DNA of 64,000 nucleotides. Origin: Psychromonas sp. CNPT3 (GTDB lineage: Bacteria > Pseudomonadota > Gammaproteobacteria > Enterobacterales > Psychromonadaceae). A program made the position numbers and the translations under genes. Where the stretch lies: assembly GCF_000153405.2 (NCBI RefSeq), contig NC_020802.1:2189883-2253882 (forward strand), in the 5' to 3' direction. The notes under the pieces were generated by a model, which ran no database searches, was not told the origin of the DNA, and was given only the letters and a program-made list of their open reading frames with translations. Of the stretch, positions 8,272 through 17,518 are shown in pieces (the stretch's first letter is position 1; each line of letters begins with the position of its first letter).

Positions 8272-8524
8272 TCAGCAACAACACTATGAGAACATCTGTA
8301 AACACGAGTATATGCGGGTTGTTTTTGTAAAGGATTTCGGGTTAAAAAGACCTTAAATATTTTCTTAAACCCCTTACTTTTACAAAATGGTGTTTTTTTG
8401 TAATGGATTTTTGATGACCTAAATAAGCTAAAGCCTATCAAGCAATAGCCTTCACTCACTCACCCACTAGGTTAATTGATTTTTGGTGGATATAAATTGA
8501 ATTTAAAGAAAAGACGGATATTTA

Positions 8525-8560
8525 AAAAATAAAACCGAGATTTATCTCGGTTTTATTTTT
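8525..8560 (-). terminator. rho-independent terminator of yehS
   Basis: A 17-bp stem (AAAAATAAAACCGAGAT with its complement) and a two-base loop end 8 bp beyond the yehS stop. It has A/T runs on both sides, so it can terminate leftward transcription from yehS and also rightward readthrough from the island. Confidence 0.9.
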
Positions 8561-8568
8561 CCAATCAC

Positions 8569-9051
8569 TTATTCGCTTGGCGTAGTACCACGAAAACGTT
8601 TAGTTATCCCATTTAAGAAGTTACGTAACAGTTGATCGCCACACTCTTTATAATTGCGATGATCTCTCTTACGGAATAAAGCCGATAATTCAGATTTAGA
8701 AACAGGAAACTCCGCAGATTCCAATGCATCTAACATATCCTGCTCTTTGAAATTTAATGCGATACGTAATTTTCGTAAAATATCATTATTCGACAAAATG
8801 GCTTTAGCCGATAAAATCACTGGACTTGAGCCTTCTTTTTTACCGCGTTTCTCATCGATTAATCCATCTAAAAAAAGAGATAACAAACTATCACGACAAA
8901 AAACAAAGTTCTCTTCGCCTTCTTTTGCGATGATGCTGTGTAGGTATTTTTCATCAATTGCATTATCAACAGAAGCAAAAATGCCTAACATCTTTTTATC
9001 GTTTAGTTGTAACGCATAACGTACACGTCGTAAAACATCATTTGTGATCAT
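8569..9051 (-). CDS. yehS: YehS family protein (DUF1456)
   Basis: 160 aa, the usual length. DUF1456 proteins are two tandem copies of a roughly 70-residue helical repeat, and both are clear: repeat 1 begins NDVLRRVRYALQLNDKKMLG and repeat 2 begins NNDILRKLRIALNFKEQDML. Each ends with a short basic stretch (IDEKRGKKEG and ITKRFRGTTP). The biochemical role is unknown. It is transcribed alone, with its own terminator just downstream, and follows the methyltransferase gene on the same strand after 62 bp. It probably marks the right border of the island inserted after nth. Confidence 0.9.
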   Translation of the reverse strand: MITNDVLRRVRYALQLNDKKMLGIFASVDNAIDEKYLHSIIAKEGEENFVFCRDSLLSLFLDGLIDEKRGKKEGSSPVILSAKAILSNNDILRKLRIALNFKEQDMLDALESAEFPVSKSELSALFRKRDHRNYKECGDQLLRNFLNGITKRFRGTTPSE

Positions 9052-9113
9052 AAATTCTCAATCGTTAAGTTATTAAAGTAAAAAATCATTATACCGATTA
9101 TTTCAATACACTG

Positions 9114-10274
9114 CTAATCTGCTTGTAGCACATCGAGCAAAGCGTTAGCAATTAAGCGGATCAAATCCACCGAAACTGAGTTTCCCGCTTGTTTATAAAG
9201 GTGCCCATTAGACATATTCTCCGGTAAAACATAGCCGTCAGAAATAGGAAAGCCTTGTAATTTAAACGTCTCGCTAGGCGTTAATTTACGCACACCATCG
9301 GCAACCTTGATCAAAGGTACATTATGCCCTCCTGTGCCCATATTAGCGGTCAGTGTAGGGCAAATACCTTGGGTGTTTTTACGCACATACATACCGCGAC
9401 GCAATTGATAAAACTCAAATTCGGTATCTATTTCTTCGCCAATATGAATGCGCTCTTTTTTGCGTTTATCCTCAGAAAGTGCTGCATATTGCGCTTTATT
9501 GATAAAATAATGCGGGTACTTCTCAGGCGTATAATAATACGCGTTTAATTCTTCTTTGCTTTTATGTAAATCAAGTACACGTGCAATATTTGTCCGGCGC
9601 TGATCATCTGATGATTTTATCTTAATGCTTTCTAATTGTTCAAAAAGTGTAAATTTATCAGCATCACTTTGCTTTAAAAAACACACAATAAACATACGCT
9701 CTCTATTTTGAGGCAAAGTGGTATATGTTTTAGTATTTAATGTCGCATCTTTTACAATATATCCGGCGTTTTCAATTTCAGATTTGATCACTTGATACGT
9801 TCGCCCTTGATCATGCGATCGTAGATTTTTAACATTTTCTAAAAATAAAATCCGAGGTTTATAAGCAACTTTGCCGAGATCATTTACCAAGTCAATAATA
9901 CTGTAAAAAAGATTACCTCGATGATCATCGAAGCCTTTACGCGAACCCGCAATACTAAACGCTTGGCAAGGGAACCCCGCCGTTAACACATCGATAGGTT
10001 GCGCCAACATTTGCATTTTCTTTTGTGCAAACAAGGCCTCTTCGCCATCTGCTTTTGCTCTTTCCGGCTTGACTATTTTTTCAATATCACCGGGGATCAT
10101 ATTATGCTCAAAATTACATCGATATGTTTTTATCGCCTGCTCATCAAGCTCATTTGCCCAAATAAGTTGATACCCGCCTTTCTCATTAAATGCACTTTTA
10201 AAACCGAGGCAAACACCTCCAACACCTGCAAATAAACTGCCTACTTTATAATTCATTATTTTCCTAAAAATCAT
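9114..10274 (-). CDS. type II DNA (cytosine-5) methyltransferase
   Basis: 386 aa with all key m5C methyltransferase motifs: I VGSLFAGVGG (11-20), IV FPCQ with catalytic Cys103, VI ENV (146-148), VIII QNRER (189-193), IX RKLTPSETFKLQGFP, X QAGNSVSVDLI. The region between VIII and IX is the target-recognition domain; its specificity cannot be read from sequence. It protects host DNA from the nuclease encoded immediately upstream (11 bp gap, same strand). The start may instead be the second Met at codon 7, giving MNYKVGSLFAG. It is probably acquired with its partner: the pair is inserted between yehS and nadA. Confidence 0.95.
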   Translation of the reverse strand: MIFRKIMNYKVGSLFAGVGGVCLGFKSAFNEKGGYQLIWANELDEQAIKTYRCNFEHNMIPGDIEKIVKPERAKADGEEALFAQKKMQMLAQPIDVLTAGFPCQAFSIAGSRKGFDDHRGNLFYSIIDLVNDLGKVAYKPRILFLENVKNLRSHDQGRTYQVIKSEIENAGYIVKDATLNTKTYTTLPQNRERMFIVCFLKQSDADKFTLFEQLESIKIKSSDDQRRTNIARVLDLHKSKEELNAYYYTPEKYPHYFINKAQYAALSEDKRKKERIHIGEEIDTEFEFYQLRRGMYVRKNTQGICPTLTANMGTGGHNVPLIKVADGVRKLTPSETFKLQGFPISDGYVLPENMSNGHLYKQAGNSVSVDLIRLIANALLDVLQAD

Positions 10275-10285
10275 ATGTTTTATAT

Positions 10286-11428
10286 TTATTTTAATTCTTT
10301 AATAAATGACTCATAAGAGTCCAATTTAGAAAAGTTAATTGAGTACGTACCGTTATAGAATTTATCAATGCGCACCGAATCTATTCCTATACTGCGCAGG
10401 TGCGCATAAGTCAGTAGATCGCCTTCTTTTAAATTTAAAATGTCTCTTAATATCCACTGACCTAATGCTTTATTCGACTGGGACATTAGCGCTTTATTGC
10501 CCTGCTGGCACAATTTAGATTGTAAAATTTTATTATTGGGAAGTAATAAAGAAAATGCCGTATTTCCCTGTGGGAAAAAATCCGGTTTAAGCTTATGTAT
10601 TAAACGAGGTACCGGTATATACGCTTCATTTATATCTCTTTTCCTTCCGTTTGCGTGCCATTGATTTAATCCACTGCGCAAGTGTACTTCTTTGTTCCTA
10701 CCATACAGCGGCAGGTATAACGTATCTTCAATGCGCTGTTCTGCATTGCTTTTTAACAATGCATGTTCGCTTTTATTAGTGATAGCAGGATCGATAAAAT
10801 CAAAAGGTTGCATCAATATATCAACCGCAAACGAGTGCAACGCAGTCTCGGTTATAAAACGTTTGTATAGTGTTGATTTACTAATATTAAATTTATACTC
10901 AGACAATCCATCTGAAAAGTTGATGATATTATTATTGTCTTTCGTAATACAGATATTATTAATATCGATTAAATTCATTGGCTCTTCAAAAATTTGAAAA
11001 GCCCCTTCCTTACGTACCACACAGTGATAAATCGCAGCATCAAGTTGATAAGCTCTCGACGTGAAATTTAAGCGATTATTTCTCAACTCTGCTACTTTTT
11101 TCACCAGATCAAAAGAAGGATAATGACTATAATCTCCTCTTTGGCGATTAAACTCCGCTATTTTTTGATATGTTTTGCCGTTATTAAACAAAAAAGTTTT
11201 TAAACCAATGCCTATTTTTTTATTCGTAACTGTTAAAACAGCATCACTTGAAACATCACCCCTAGAAAGATCATCCGCCTCAAAACATTCGCAATAGATT
11301 TTTTCTGCTATTCGATAATATAAATAAGGCGTCGTTGAATCTGAAAACAAATGCGACAATTTCCCAATTAACTGCAACCTTTGCGTATATTTCAAACGTT
11401 GTCTTTGTGCTGATGCTGCAAAATACAT
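10286..11428 (-). CDS. type II restriction endonuclease, PD-(D/E)XK-like with NgoFVII-type C-terminus
   Basis: 380 aa, paired with the cytosine methyltransferase. The N-terminal half has a plausible PD-(D/E)XK centre: E42 in the first helix (RIAEKIY), D62 (SSDAVLTV) and K77 in GIGLKTF. The C-terminal third (EAYIPVPRLIHKLKPDFFP, then LLLPNNKILQSKLCQQGN, NKALGQWILRD and IGIDSVRIDK) resembles the DNA-binding domain I associate with NgoFVII-type enzymes, whose catalytic half is instead phospholipase D-like. If correct, this is a domain shuffle. Being 5' to the methyltransferase with no controller gene, timing control is not evident. Assignment is from motifs and context. Confidence 0.82.
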   Translation of the reverse strand: MYFAASAQRQRLKYTQRLQLIGKLSHLFSDSTTPYLYYRIAEKIYCECFEADDLSRGDVSSDAVLTVTNKKIGIGLKTFLFNNGKTYQKIAEFNRQRGDYSHYPSFDLVKKVAELRNNRLNFTSRAYQLDAAIYHCVVRKEGAFQIFEEPMNLIDINNICITKDNNNIINFSDGLSEYKFNISKSTLYKRFITETALHSFAVDILMQPFDFIDPAITNKSEHALLKSNAEQRIEDTLYLPLYGRNKEVHLRSGLNQWHANGRKRDINEAYIPVPRLIHKLKPDFFPQGNTAFSLLLPNNKILQSKLCQQGNKALMSQSNKALGQWILRDILNLKEGDLLTYAHLRSIGIDSVRIDKFYNGTYSINFSKLDSYESFIKELK

Positions 11429-11484
11429 GTTTAATCTCTTCTTTAAAATATTTTACAAAATACACAATAAACGCCAGCAAACTG

Positions 11485-11644
11485 ATAGCAATGGGATCCA
11501 TTAAGTGATCATGTCTTACGCAGGGAAATTAGCACTCGCGATGCATAAGTTGCAGTACATAGTTGCTCTCACTTCAAAACTCAACACGCTGGTAGGGATA
11601 ATTTCAACAAGCCAGACAGATCACTTTTTTAGTGCCTTTGCTAT
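11485..11644. repeat. ~160-bp intergenic element with inverted ends, diverged copy C
   Basis: Diverged copy of the element at 51049-51209 and 63383-63543, in the same orientation as the latter. Shared interior blocks include CACTTCAAAACTCA and GATAATTTCAACAAGC. Its ends read ATAGCAATGG and CCTTTGCTAT, where the better copies have ATACCAAAGG and CCTTTGGTAT: the fifth-from-end change is matched on the other side, so pairing of the ends is preserved. It ends on the first base of the nadA stop codon. Confidence 0.75.
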
Positions 11645-12702
11645 TAAGCATTACCTTTTGTTTTAAGTTGCTGCTCGGTCGCAAAGTCCAACATACGGTT
11701 TAATGAAATGAGCGCACCTTTGGCAATGTCTTTATCAACATCAACTTCATGCCCATTACTGTCTATCAGCGCATCATATATCGCTTTTAAGCCGTTCATC
11801 GCCATCCAAGGGCAATGAGCACAGCTTTTACACGTCGCGCCGTTACCGGCCGTAGGGGCTGCTAAAATCTCTTTGTCGGGACACACTTGTTGCATTTTAT
11901 AAAAAATACCGGTGTCAGTTGCAACGATCAAGGTTTTATTCGGTAAGGTTTTAGCTGCATGAATTAATTGACTGGTTGAACCGACCGCATCGGCAAGTTT
12001 TACCACACTATCAGGCGACTCAGGGTGCACTAAAATAGCGGCATCGGGATAAATGGCTTTCATATCACGTAAAGCACTGGCTTTAAATTCATCATGAACG
12101 ATACAGTCACCTTGCCAAAGCAACATATCCGCACCCGTTTGTTTTTCAATATAGCCACCTAAATGTCTATCGGGTCCCCATATTATTTTTTTACCTTGGC
12201 TGTCTAAATGATCGACGATTTCAAGTGCGATACTTGACGTTACCACCCAGTCTGCACGCGCTTTTACAGCAGCCGAAGTATTGGCATAAACCACCACAAT
12301 GCGATCTGGATGTTGATCACAAAAAGCACTAAATTCATCAACAGGGCAACCCACATCAAGCGAGCATGTAGCCTCTAATGCTGGCATTAATATTTTCTTA
12401 TTAGGAGTTAATATCTTAGCCGTCTCCCCCATAAATTTAACACCGGCTACAATAATGGTTGAAGCACTATGATCACGCCCAAAACGCGCCATATCTAAAG
12501 AGTCAGATACATAGCCTCCCGTCTCTTCAGCTAATGCTTGAATTTCAGGATCGGTATAATAATGAGCAATTAAAACAGCATCTTTAGCAACTAATAGCTT
12601 TTTGATTTTAGCTTTATAGTCCACTTTATCTTGCAATGATAACGCACGAGGCTTCGGTGGAAATGGGTATGCAGAACCAGCAAGGGAGAATATTGTGCTC
12701 AT
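11644..12702 (-). CDS. nadA: quinolinate synthase A
   Basis: Condenses iminoaspartate with dihydroxyacetone phosphate to quinolinate in de novo NAD synthesis. 352 aa, close to E. coli NadA. Family motifs are [10 protein letters not shown] near the N-terminus, [12 protein letters not shown] with the first cluster cysteine, [10 protein letters not shown] and [13 protein letters not shown] with the last; these cysteines hold the [4Fe-4S] cluster that acts as Lewis acid. It follows the tRNA-Lys array on the same strand as the tol operon, as in E. coli, although upstream of it in transcription sense it is a separate unit. Its 3' end abuts a repeat element. Confidence 0.97.
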   Translation of the reverse strand: MSTIFSLAGSAYPFPPKPRALSLQDKVDYKAKIKKLLVAKDAVLIAHYYTDPEIQALAEETGGYVSDSLDMARFGRDHSASTIIVAGVKFMGETAKILTPNKKILMPALEATCSLDVGCPVDEFSAFCDQHPDRIVVVYANTSAAVKARADWVVTSSIALEIVDHLDSQGKKIIWGPDRHLGGYIEKQTGADMLLWQGDCIVHDEFKASALRDMKAIYPDAAILVHPESPDSVVKLADAVGSTSQLIHAAKTLPNKTLIVATDTGIFYKMQQVCPDKEILAAPTAGNGATCKSCAHCPWMAMNGLKAIYDALIDSNGHEVDVDKDIAKGALISLNRMLDFATEQQLKTKGNA

Positions 12703-12948
12703 TGTGTCTCTTTACTTATAAAAAAAAGATCCTAATTATACGCGTTTGCACATAAAAACGATAATGATCTTGGGTAAATCTACATAATAATAAGAAGAAT
12801 ATAAAGGAAGAACATCTATGTTATTGATAATACGGGTAGCAATGAAAGGGTTGAACTTTTTAAAAAAGGATAAGAGTCTACTGTTATATAATCTGAGCTA
12901 AAGGCTCATAGGCAGTATTACAATTTGAAATTTACTGATACGTAAAAG

Positions 12949-13024
12949 TGGTGGGCCGTGAAGGATTTGAACCTTCGACAAATGGATTAAAAGTCCACTG
13001 CTCTACCAACTGAGCTAACGGCCC
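12949..13024 (-). tRNA. tRNA-Lys(UUU), copy 1
   Basis: 76 nt with encoded CCA. The acceptor stem begins GGGCCGT, the D arm is GCTC/GAGC, the anticodon loop CTTTTAA gives anticodon UUU, and the T arm is GAAGGTTCAAATCCTTC. The transcript runs leftward. It is identical in sequence to the five copies that follow. Confidence 0.98.
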
Positions 13025-13087
13025 ATTATAGGGTCTTACTTTTGATACGCTATATTATAGTTTTACTATCCACCTTTGATTAAAAAG

Positions 13088-13163
13088 TGGTGGGCCGTGA
13101 AGGATTTGAACCTTCGACAAATGGATTAAAAGTCCACTGCTCTACCAACTGAGCTAACGGCCC
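13088..13163 (-). tRNA. tRNA-Lys(UUU), copy 2
   Basis: Identical 76-nt tRNA-Lys with anticodon UUU and encoded CCA. The spacer to copy 1 is 63 bp and differs in sequence from the spacers farther right. Confidence 0.98.
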
Positions 13164-13229
13164 ATCTATAGGGTCTTAATTTAACAATCTACGTTACAGT
13201 CTTTACTGCACACTTTTAAACAATAAAAG

Positions 13230-13305
13230 TGGTGGGCCGTGAAGGATTTGAACCTTCGACAAATGGATTAAAAGTCCACTGCTCTACCAACTGAGCTAAC
13301 GGCCC
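13230..13305 (-). tRNA. tRNA-Lys(UUU), copy 3
   Basis: Identical 76-nt tRNA-Lys(UUU). The 66-bp spacers on both sides of this copy are identical to each other, making a perfect 142-bp tandem unit with the neighbouring copy. Confidence 0.98.
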
Positions 13306-13371
13306 ATCTATAGGGTCTTAATTTAACAATCTACGTTACAGTCTTTACTGCACACTTTTAAACAATAAAAG

Positions 13372-13447
13372 TGGTGGGCCGTGAAGGATTTGAACCTTCG
13401 ACAAATGGATTAAAAGTCCACTGCTCTACCAACTGAGCTAACGGCCC
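13372..13447 (-). tRNA. tRNA-Lys(UUU), copy 4
   Basis: Identical 76-nt tRNA-Lys(UUU) with encoded CCA. The next spacer (13448-13514, 67 bp) is a diverged relative of the previous 66-bp spacers, sharing the right half. Confidence 0.98.
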
Positions 13448-13514
13448 ATCTATAGGGTCTTATTTTTTACAAACTACATGACAGTCTTTACTGCACACTT
13501 TTAAACAATAAAAG

Positions 13515-13590
13515 TGGTGGGCCGTGAAGGATTTGAACCTTCGACAAATGGATTAAAAGTCCACTGCTCTACCAACTGAGCTAACGGCCC
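13515..13590 (-). tRNA. tRNA-Lys(UUU), copy 5
   Basis: Identical 76-nt tRNA-Lys(UUU) with encoded CCA. The spacer beyond it starts with the same ATCTATAGGGTCTTAATTT motif but then diverges. Confidence 0.98.
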
Positions 13591-13660
13591 ATCTATAGGG
13601 TCTTAATTTCGACAAGTTAGATTGTAGTCTTTTCATGCATCACTTTCATTTAAATAAAAG

Positions 13661-13736
13661 TGGTGGGCCGTGAAGGATTTGAACCTTCGACAAATGGATT
13701 AAAAGTCCACTGCTCTACCAACTGAGCTAACGGCCC
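13661..13736 (-). tRNA. tRNA-Lys(UUU), copy 6, promoter-proximal
   Basis: Identical 76-nt tRNA-Lys(UUU), first in transcription order and 178 bp downstream of the cpoB stop. The array may be read through from tol-pal or from a promoter in this gap. In E. coli the same position holds a mixed Lys/Val array; here all six are Lys. Confidence 0.98.
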
Positions 13737-13914
13737 ATCATGAATCTTATCTATTAAAGGTCAACATGAGATGCATTACTCATTCGCTCCAACTGCGGCG
13801 TATGATATACAATATATTAAATAGCGCAACAAAATTTAGTGCTTTTTTTTCTGTTTGCAGATAAAACAAACAAAAGTGAACTAATACACCTACTTTTTCA
13901 ATAAATTGCTTATA

Positions 13915-14643
13915 TTACAAACTATTTAAACGTTGCGTTGCCAATTTTGCAGCCGATGAATCTGCATATTCCTGTATGACTTTTTGATAAAATATTTTAG
14001 CCGACGCATTTTTTCCTAAGTACTCGTCAATAATACCAATTTTGAAAAGTGCATCTGCGCGTTTATTTGACGTTAAATGCTCCTGTGTCACCACTAAAAA
14101 AGCTTGGCGTGCTTTTTCACGTTGTTTTTCTTTATATAACAACTGCCCTAACCAATACTGCGCATTCGCAATATAATTAGATTTCGGATATGTTGTAATA
14201 AATTCATCAAAAGCAACAATGGCTTGTTTATATTCTTTATTTACTAAGACTAAATTAACCGATTTTTGATATGCATCTTTCTCGTTAGGAGGAAGTGAAG
14301 ATGTTGACTCTTTCAATGCAAGTGTCACTTTTTCGGTTTTATTTTCTTCAATGAGCTGATACAGGTTACGCTGACGATTTTCAATTTGATTCATTTTATG
14401 ATCAAATACTTCTACGCTACCTTTTATTTGACTCACTTCTCGCGAAATTTCATCTAATTGGTGCTGAAAACGGATCTGCATCTTATTACGCGTTTCAAGT
14501 AAACGTGTTAGCGCTTGTATTTGTTTTTCCATTGCGTTCTGACTGCTATAACCCGTGACATCGCTTACCGGCGCTATAGCAAAAGAAAAGCTAGAAAAAC
14601 AAGTAGCTACTAATATAGCTACTTTAATTTTCATAGGGGTCAT
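13915..14643 (-). CDS. cpoB: Tol-Pal cell division coordinator CpoB (YbgF)
   Basis: Periplasmic protein that links Tol energy to PBP1B during septal peptidoglycan synthesis in E. coli. 242 aa: signal peptide (about residues 1-23, cleaving after a run ending FSFA), a trimerising coiled coil around residues 35-85 (MEKQIQALTRLLETRNK and following heptads), then a C-terminal TPR domain from about residue 120 with YKQAIVAFDEFITTYPKS, ANAQYWLGQLLYKEKQ and ADALFKIGIIDEYLGK. It is the last gene of the tol-pal operon, 9 bp after pal. Length and order match E. coli. Confidence 0.96.
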   Translation of the reverse strand: MTPMKIKVAILVATCFSSFSFAIAPVSDVTGYSSQNAMEKQIQALTRLLETRNKMQIRFQHQLDEISREVSQIKGSVEVFDHKMNQIENRQRNLYQLIEENKTEKVTLALKESTSSLPPNEKDAYQKSVNLVLVNKEYKQAIVAFDEFITTYPKSNYIANAQYWLGQLLYKEKQREKARQAFLVVTQEHLTSNKRADALFKIGIIDEYLGKNASAKIFYQKVIQEYADSSAAKLATQRLNSL

Positions 14644-14652
14644 TGTATTAAC

Positions 14653-15183
14653 TTAGTAAGTTAATTCAGCACGACGATTTTCTGCGCGAGCTGCTGCATC
14701 ATGACCTAAGTTAACAGGTTTTTCTTCGCCGTAACTTACGATGCTAATTTGTTTTGATGTTACGCCCATGTTTTCTAAGTAAGTAGATACAGACATAGCA
14801 CGACGTTCACCAAGAGCGATGTTGTACTCTGGAGTACCTCTTTCATCGGTGTTGCCTTCAATTGTTAACAATTTAGTTGGGTGATCAACAAGAAATTTAG
14901 CATGTGCGTCAAGAATTTTAGTGTAACGCGCTTTTAATACTGAAGTGTCATAATCAAATTGAATAGTCGTTTCTAAAATAGCGTATGAATATGCTTTCGC
15001 TAATTTTTCTTCGTCTGTTAAATTCATTGCATCAACAACAGCTGTTTCTACTGTTTCAGCACTTACAACTGCACTGTTAGTTTCGTTAGATGTTGCATCA
15101 GACTCACTACTTGAACTACATGCACCTAGCGCTAACATTGGTAGAGCGATTAACAAACTCTTTGAAATCATAGAGATTTTCAT
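14653..15183 (-). CDS. pal: peptidoglycan-associated lipoprotein Pal
   Basis: Outer-membrane lipoprotein that anchors the membrane to peptidoglycan and binds TolB. 176 aa. The lipobox ALGAC places the acylated cysteine at residue 22, followed by a Ser/Thr/Glu-rich linker to about residue 65. The OmpA-like domain carries the peptidoglycan-binding signature EGNTDERGTPEYNIALGERR and ends with ENRRAEL. It lies 35 bp after tolB on the same strand. All expected elements are present. Confidence 0.97.
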   Translation of the reverse strand: MKISMISKSLLIALPMLALGACSSSSESDATSNETNSAVVSAETVETAVVDAMNLTDEEKLAKAYSYAILETTIQFDYDTSVLKARYTKILDAHAKFLVDHPTKLLTIEGNTDERGTPEYNIALGERRAMSVSTYLENMGVTSKQISIVSYGEEKPVNLGHDAAARAENRRAELTY

Positions 15184-15218
15184 TTTTTATTCCTTGTTGT
15201 TTTTTATATTATAAATAT

Positions 15219-16532
15219 TTAGTTTAAAAATGGAGACCATGCTGGTGATTTTACATCGCCATTTATTGCTGGGATATTTGCTTTAAAGCGTCCATCCATT
15301 GACACTAATGCCAATCCTTTATGCCCTTGATACACCGTGCTGTAAATGATCATACTACCATTGGGTGCAACACTAGGAGATTCATCTAGTTGTGTTTTAG
15401 TTAATGTTCTTAACTCGCCAGATGCAATATCTTGTACTGATATTTTATACTGTCCATTACTACGGCTCACCAAGACAAGACTATCACCATCAGGGGTAAT
15501 AGTCCCACCTAAATTCATATCTCCTTCCCATGTCATGCGTTTTGTTTGCATAGATGAGAGATCAACTTGATATATCTGAGGCCGCCCACCACGCTCGGAT
15601 GTAAACAATAAAGACTTACCATCGGGTGACCAGCTGGGCTCTGTATCAATAACGCGATTCTGAGTAATACGTTTTAACGCTTTACTCATTACATTCATTG
15701 TATAAATTTCCGCTTGCCCATCTTTTGATAATACAAAAGAAAGCATTTTCCCATCCGGAGACCAACTTGGTGCGCCGTTTATACGAGGAAACGAGGTCAT
15801 TAATTCACGTTTTTGAGTATAAATATCTTGTATGTATATTTGTGATTTTTTCTTTTCAAAACTCACATAAACTAATTTACGACCATCCGGAGACCAAGCA
15901 GGCGACATTATCGGTTGCTTCGAGCGTAAAATTAATTTTTCAGCATAACCATCGTAATCTGCAATGCGTAATTGATAAGGATGAGAACTCCTATGATCAA
16001 CCGCAATATAAGCAATACGCGTTAAAAATGCGCCACGCTCACCCGTTAATTTCTCATAGACAACATCACTAATACGATGCGCAAAATGCCTAAATTGAGT
16101 TGCAGATAATGTACTTCTGCGTTTTTCTAATACTGGGCTCAGCCCCTTTATGCTCATATTTCCGGTGAGCACATTTAACAATTCATAGGTAATTGTGTAC
16201 TTTCCCGGCTCTGATGCAGGTTTTATTTCCCCCATCACTATCGCCTCAACGCCCATTTTATGCCAAAGCGCATAATCGAGGGTTTCACTACGCGACGGTG
16301 TTGACGGCATTTTATCAATAGCAATAGGACGAAACACACCGCTACTGCGTAAATCATTGCCAATAATACGCGCAATATCCTGTGGCTTTTCGCCCGTACC
16401 TAACCATTTAAAAGGGATCACCGCGATGGGCCTTGCGCTATTGACGCCTTCGGTAATTAAGATGTCTAAACGCGCAAAGGCCTGCGTCGAGCACAACAAT
16501 AATAATAATGGCGTTAACAAACGTAATAACAT
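15219..16532 (-). CDS. tolB: Tol-Pal translocation protein TolB
   Basis: Periplasmic beta-propeller protein, 437 aa, bridging TolA and Pal. A signal peptide (about residues 1-20, ending AFA) is followed by an N-terminal alpha/beta domain and then WD-like propeller blades recognised by the repeated W-SPDG-K motif: [27 protein letters not shown] and [14 protein letters not shown]. The mature N-terminal segment, which in E. coli TolB contacts TolA, is present. It starts 14 bp after tolA stops. Confidence 0.97.
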   Translation of the reverse strand: MLLRLLTPLLLLLCSTQAFARLDILITEGVNSARPIAVIPFKWLGTGEKPQDIARIIGNDLRSSGVFRPIAIDKMPSTPSRSETLDYALWHKMGVEAIVMGEIKPASEPGKYTITYELLNVLTGNMSIKGLSPVLEKRRSTLSATQFRHFAHRISDVVYEKLTGERGAFLTRIAYIAVDHRSSHPYQLRIADYDGYAEKLILRSKQPIMSPAWSPDGRKLVYVSFEKKKSQIYIQDIYTQKRELMTSFPRINGAPSWSPDGKMLSFVLSKDGQAEIYTMNVMSKALKRITQNRVIDTEPSWSPDGKSLLFTSERGGRPQIYQVDLSSMQTKRMTWEGDMNLGGTITPDGDSLVLVSRSNGQYKISVQDIASGELRTLTKTQLDESPSVAPNGSMIIYSTVYQGHKGLALVSMDGRFKANIPAINGDVKSPAWSPFLN

Positions 16533-16546
16533 AATACAATCATTCC

Positions 16547-17518
16547 TTATAATTCAGGGGCTAAAGTGATACTAAACTTTCGAAATTGGGATGCTATTGA
16601 GGCATCTTTAGGAATAGGTAACGTCCTTGCTTTTAACGTCGCACGTTGCGCCGATTGACACACTTTAGCGTCTCCTGAGAGCACCTTCACATTAATAACT
16701 AAACCATCAGGGGCTAAGCTAATATTTAGGCGGCACCGTTTACCTTTCATGCTTGGCTCTATTTGCCAATTTCGACTGATTTTATCTTTTATTAAACTTT
16801 TATATTTTTCTGTTTCTGTTAATTTTTGAGTGTTTTGAGCCTCTGAAAAAGCATCGACAAATTCTGCTTCCATCGCCTTATCTAATTCAGCCTGACGTAA
16901 GCGCTCTTTTATATCTCGGGCTTCTTTTTGTATTTTTTTTATTTTAGCCAAACGTTGTGTTTCTTTGAGTTTGGCAATACGTTTTTGCTCTTTTAATTTA
17001 GCAGAACGTTTCTCTTGTGCCACGCGTTTTTCATCTTCCACGCGTTTAACTTCTGCTACGCGTTTAACTTCTGCTACGCGTTTAACTTCTGCTACGCGTT
17101 TTACTTCAGCGACGCGTTTAGCGTCTGCTACTCGCTTTACTTCAGCAACACGTTTTGCTTTTTCTTGTGCCATCTTTTTATCTAAAACACGCTTTTTCTC
17201 TCTTTTAGCCTCTTCAACTTTACGTTTTTCTTGGGCTATTTTTTTTGCTACTTTCTGCTCTTTTTCTCGTTTTTTACGCAATTCTTCCGCGACAATCTGT
17301 TGCTTTCTGTGCTTTTCAACGCGTACTTTTTCTGCTTTTCGATGCGCTAGATCCGTCAACGCTTTTTGATTAATAACCGTCGCATGGATCATCACCTTTG
17401 GCACTTTTGGCTTTTCTTTAAATAATGACATATCAGCCCCCATAACAAGCACCCCTAAAACAATGAGGTGCAGTGCTAATGCGCTGATAAATGCAATACT
17501 ATTAAAATTATTTTTCAT
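16547..17518 (-). CDS. tolA: TolA, energy-transducing protein of the Tol system
   Basis: 323 aa. One inner-membrane helix near residues 8-27 is followed by a long charged helical domain II (about 60-215) and C-terminal domain III, recognised by [14 protein letters not shown] and a second Cys in [11 protein letters not shown], the disulfide pair of TolA domain III. Domain II contains at least four near-perfect copies of the hexapeptide KRVAEV, encoded by an 18-bp tandem repeat that includes ACGCGT (about 17035-17160), so its length may vary among strains. Overlaps the tolR stop by 11 bp. Confidence 0.95.
   Translation of the reverse strand: MKNNFNSIAFISALALHLIVLGVLVMGADMSLFKEKPKVPKVMIHATVINQKALTDLAHRKAEKVRVEKHRKQQIVAEELRKKREKEQKVAKKIAQEKRKVEEAKREKKRVLDKKMAQEKAKRVAEVKRVADAKRVAEVKRVAEVKRVAEVKRVAEVKRVEDEKRVAQEKRSAKLKEQKRIAKLKETQRLAKIKKIQKEARDIKERLRQAELDKAMEAEFVDAFSEAQNTQKLTETEKYKSLIKDKISRNWQIEPSMKGKRCRLNISLAPDGLVINVKVLSGDAKVCQSAQRATLKARTLPIPKDASIASQFRKFSITLAPEL
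17035..17165. repeat. 18-bp tandem repeat inside tolA
   Basis: Three consecutive near-identical 18-bp units (ACGCGTTTAACTTCTGCT read on the plus strand) and several diverged units encode the KRVAEV helix repeats of TolA domain II. The strict 18-bp period and high identity point to recent slippage or unequal exchange. Confidence 0.85.

Larger units (their letters stand above)
8047..8524. other. intergenic region downstream of the module
   Basis: Roughly 480 bases with no gene I would defend; a 63-codon reverse frame at 8268-8459 looks like chance. It contains a hairpin (8080-8119), the right 32-bp direct repeat (8218-8249) with its own inverted repeat (8250-8271), and the terminator of yehS at its far end. 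It is the right flank of the accessory island. Confidence 0.6.

Noticed and set aside
8268-8459. Leftward 63-codon frame beside the right direct repeat
   Set aside because: Basic, cysteine-containing composition without family resemblance or ribosome site; it overlaps repeat and hairpin structure.
2451-11428. Prophage or integrative element
   Set aside because: No integrase, capsid, portal, replication or excision genes, and no att-like tRNA duplication; only defence genes are present.
12949-13736. Regularly spaced repeats suggesting a CRISPR array
   Set aside because: The repeated unit is a complete tRNA-Lys with cloverleaf, UUU anticodon and CCA, and the spacers are themselves related or identical.
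16965-17369. Rightward 134-codon open frame rich in S, T, A, R and F
   Set aside because: It is the antisense shadow of the TolA KRVAEV helix; low complexity explains the long open frame.
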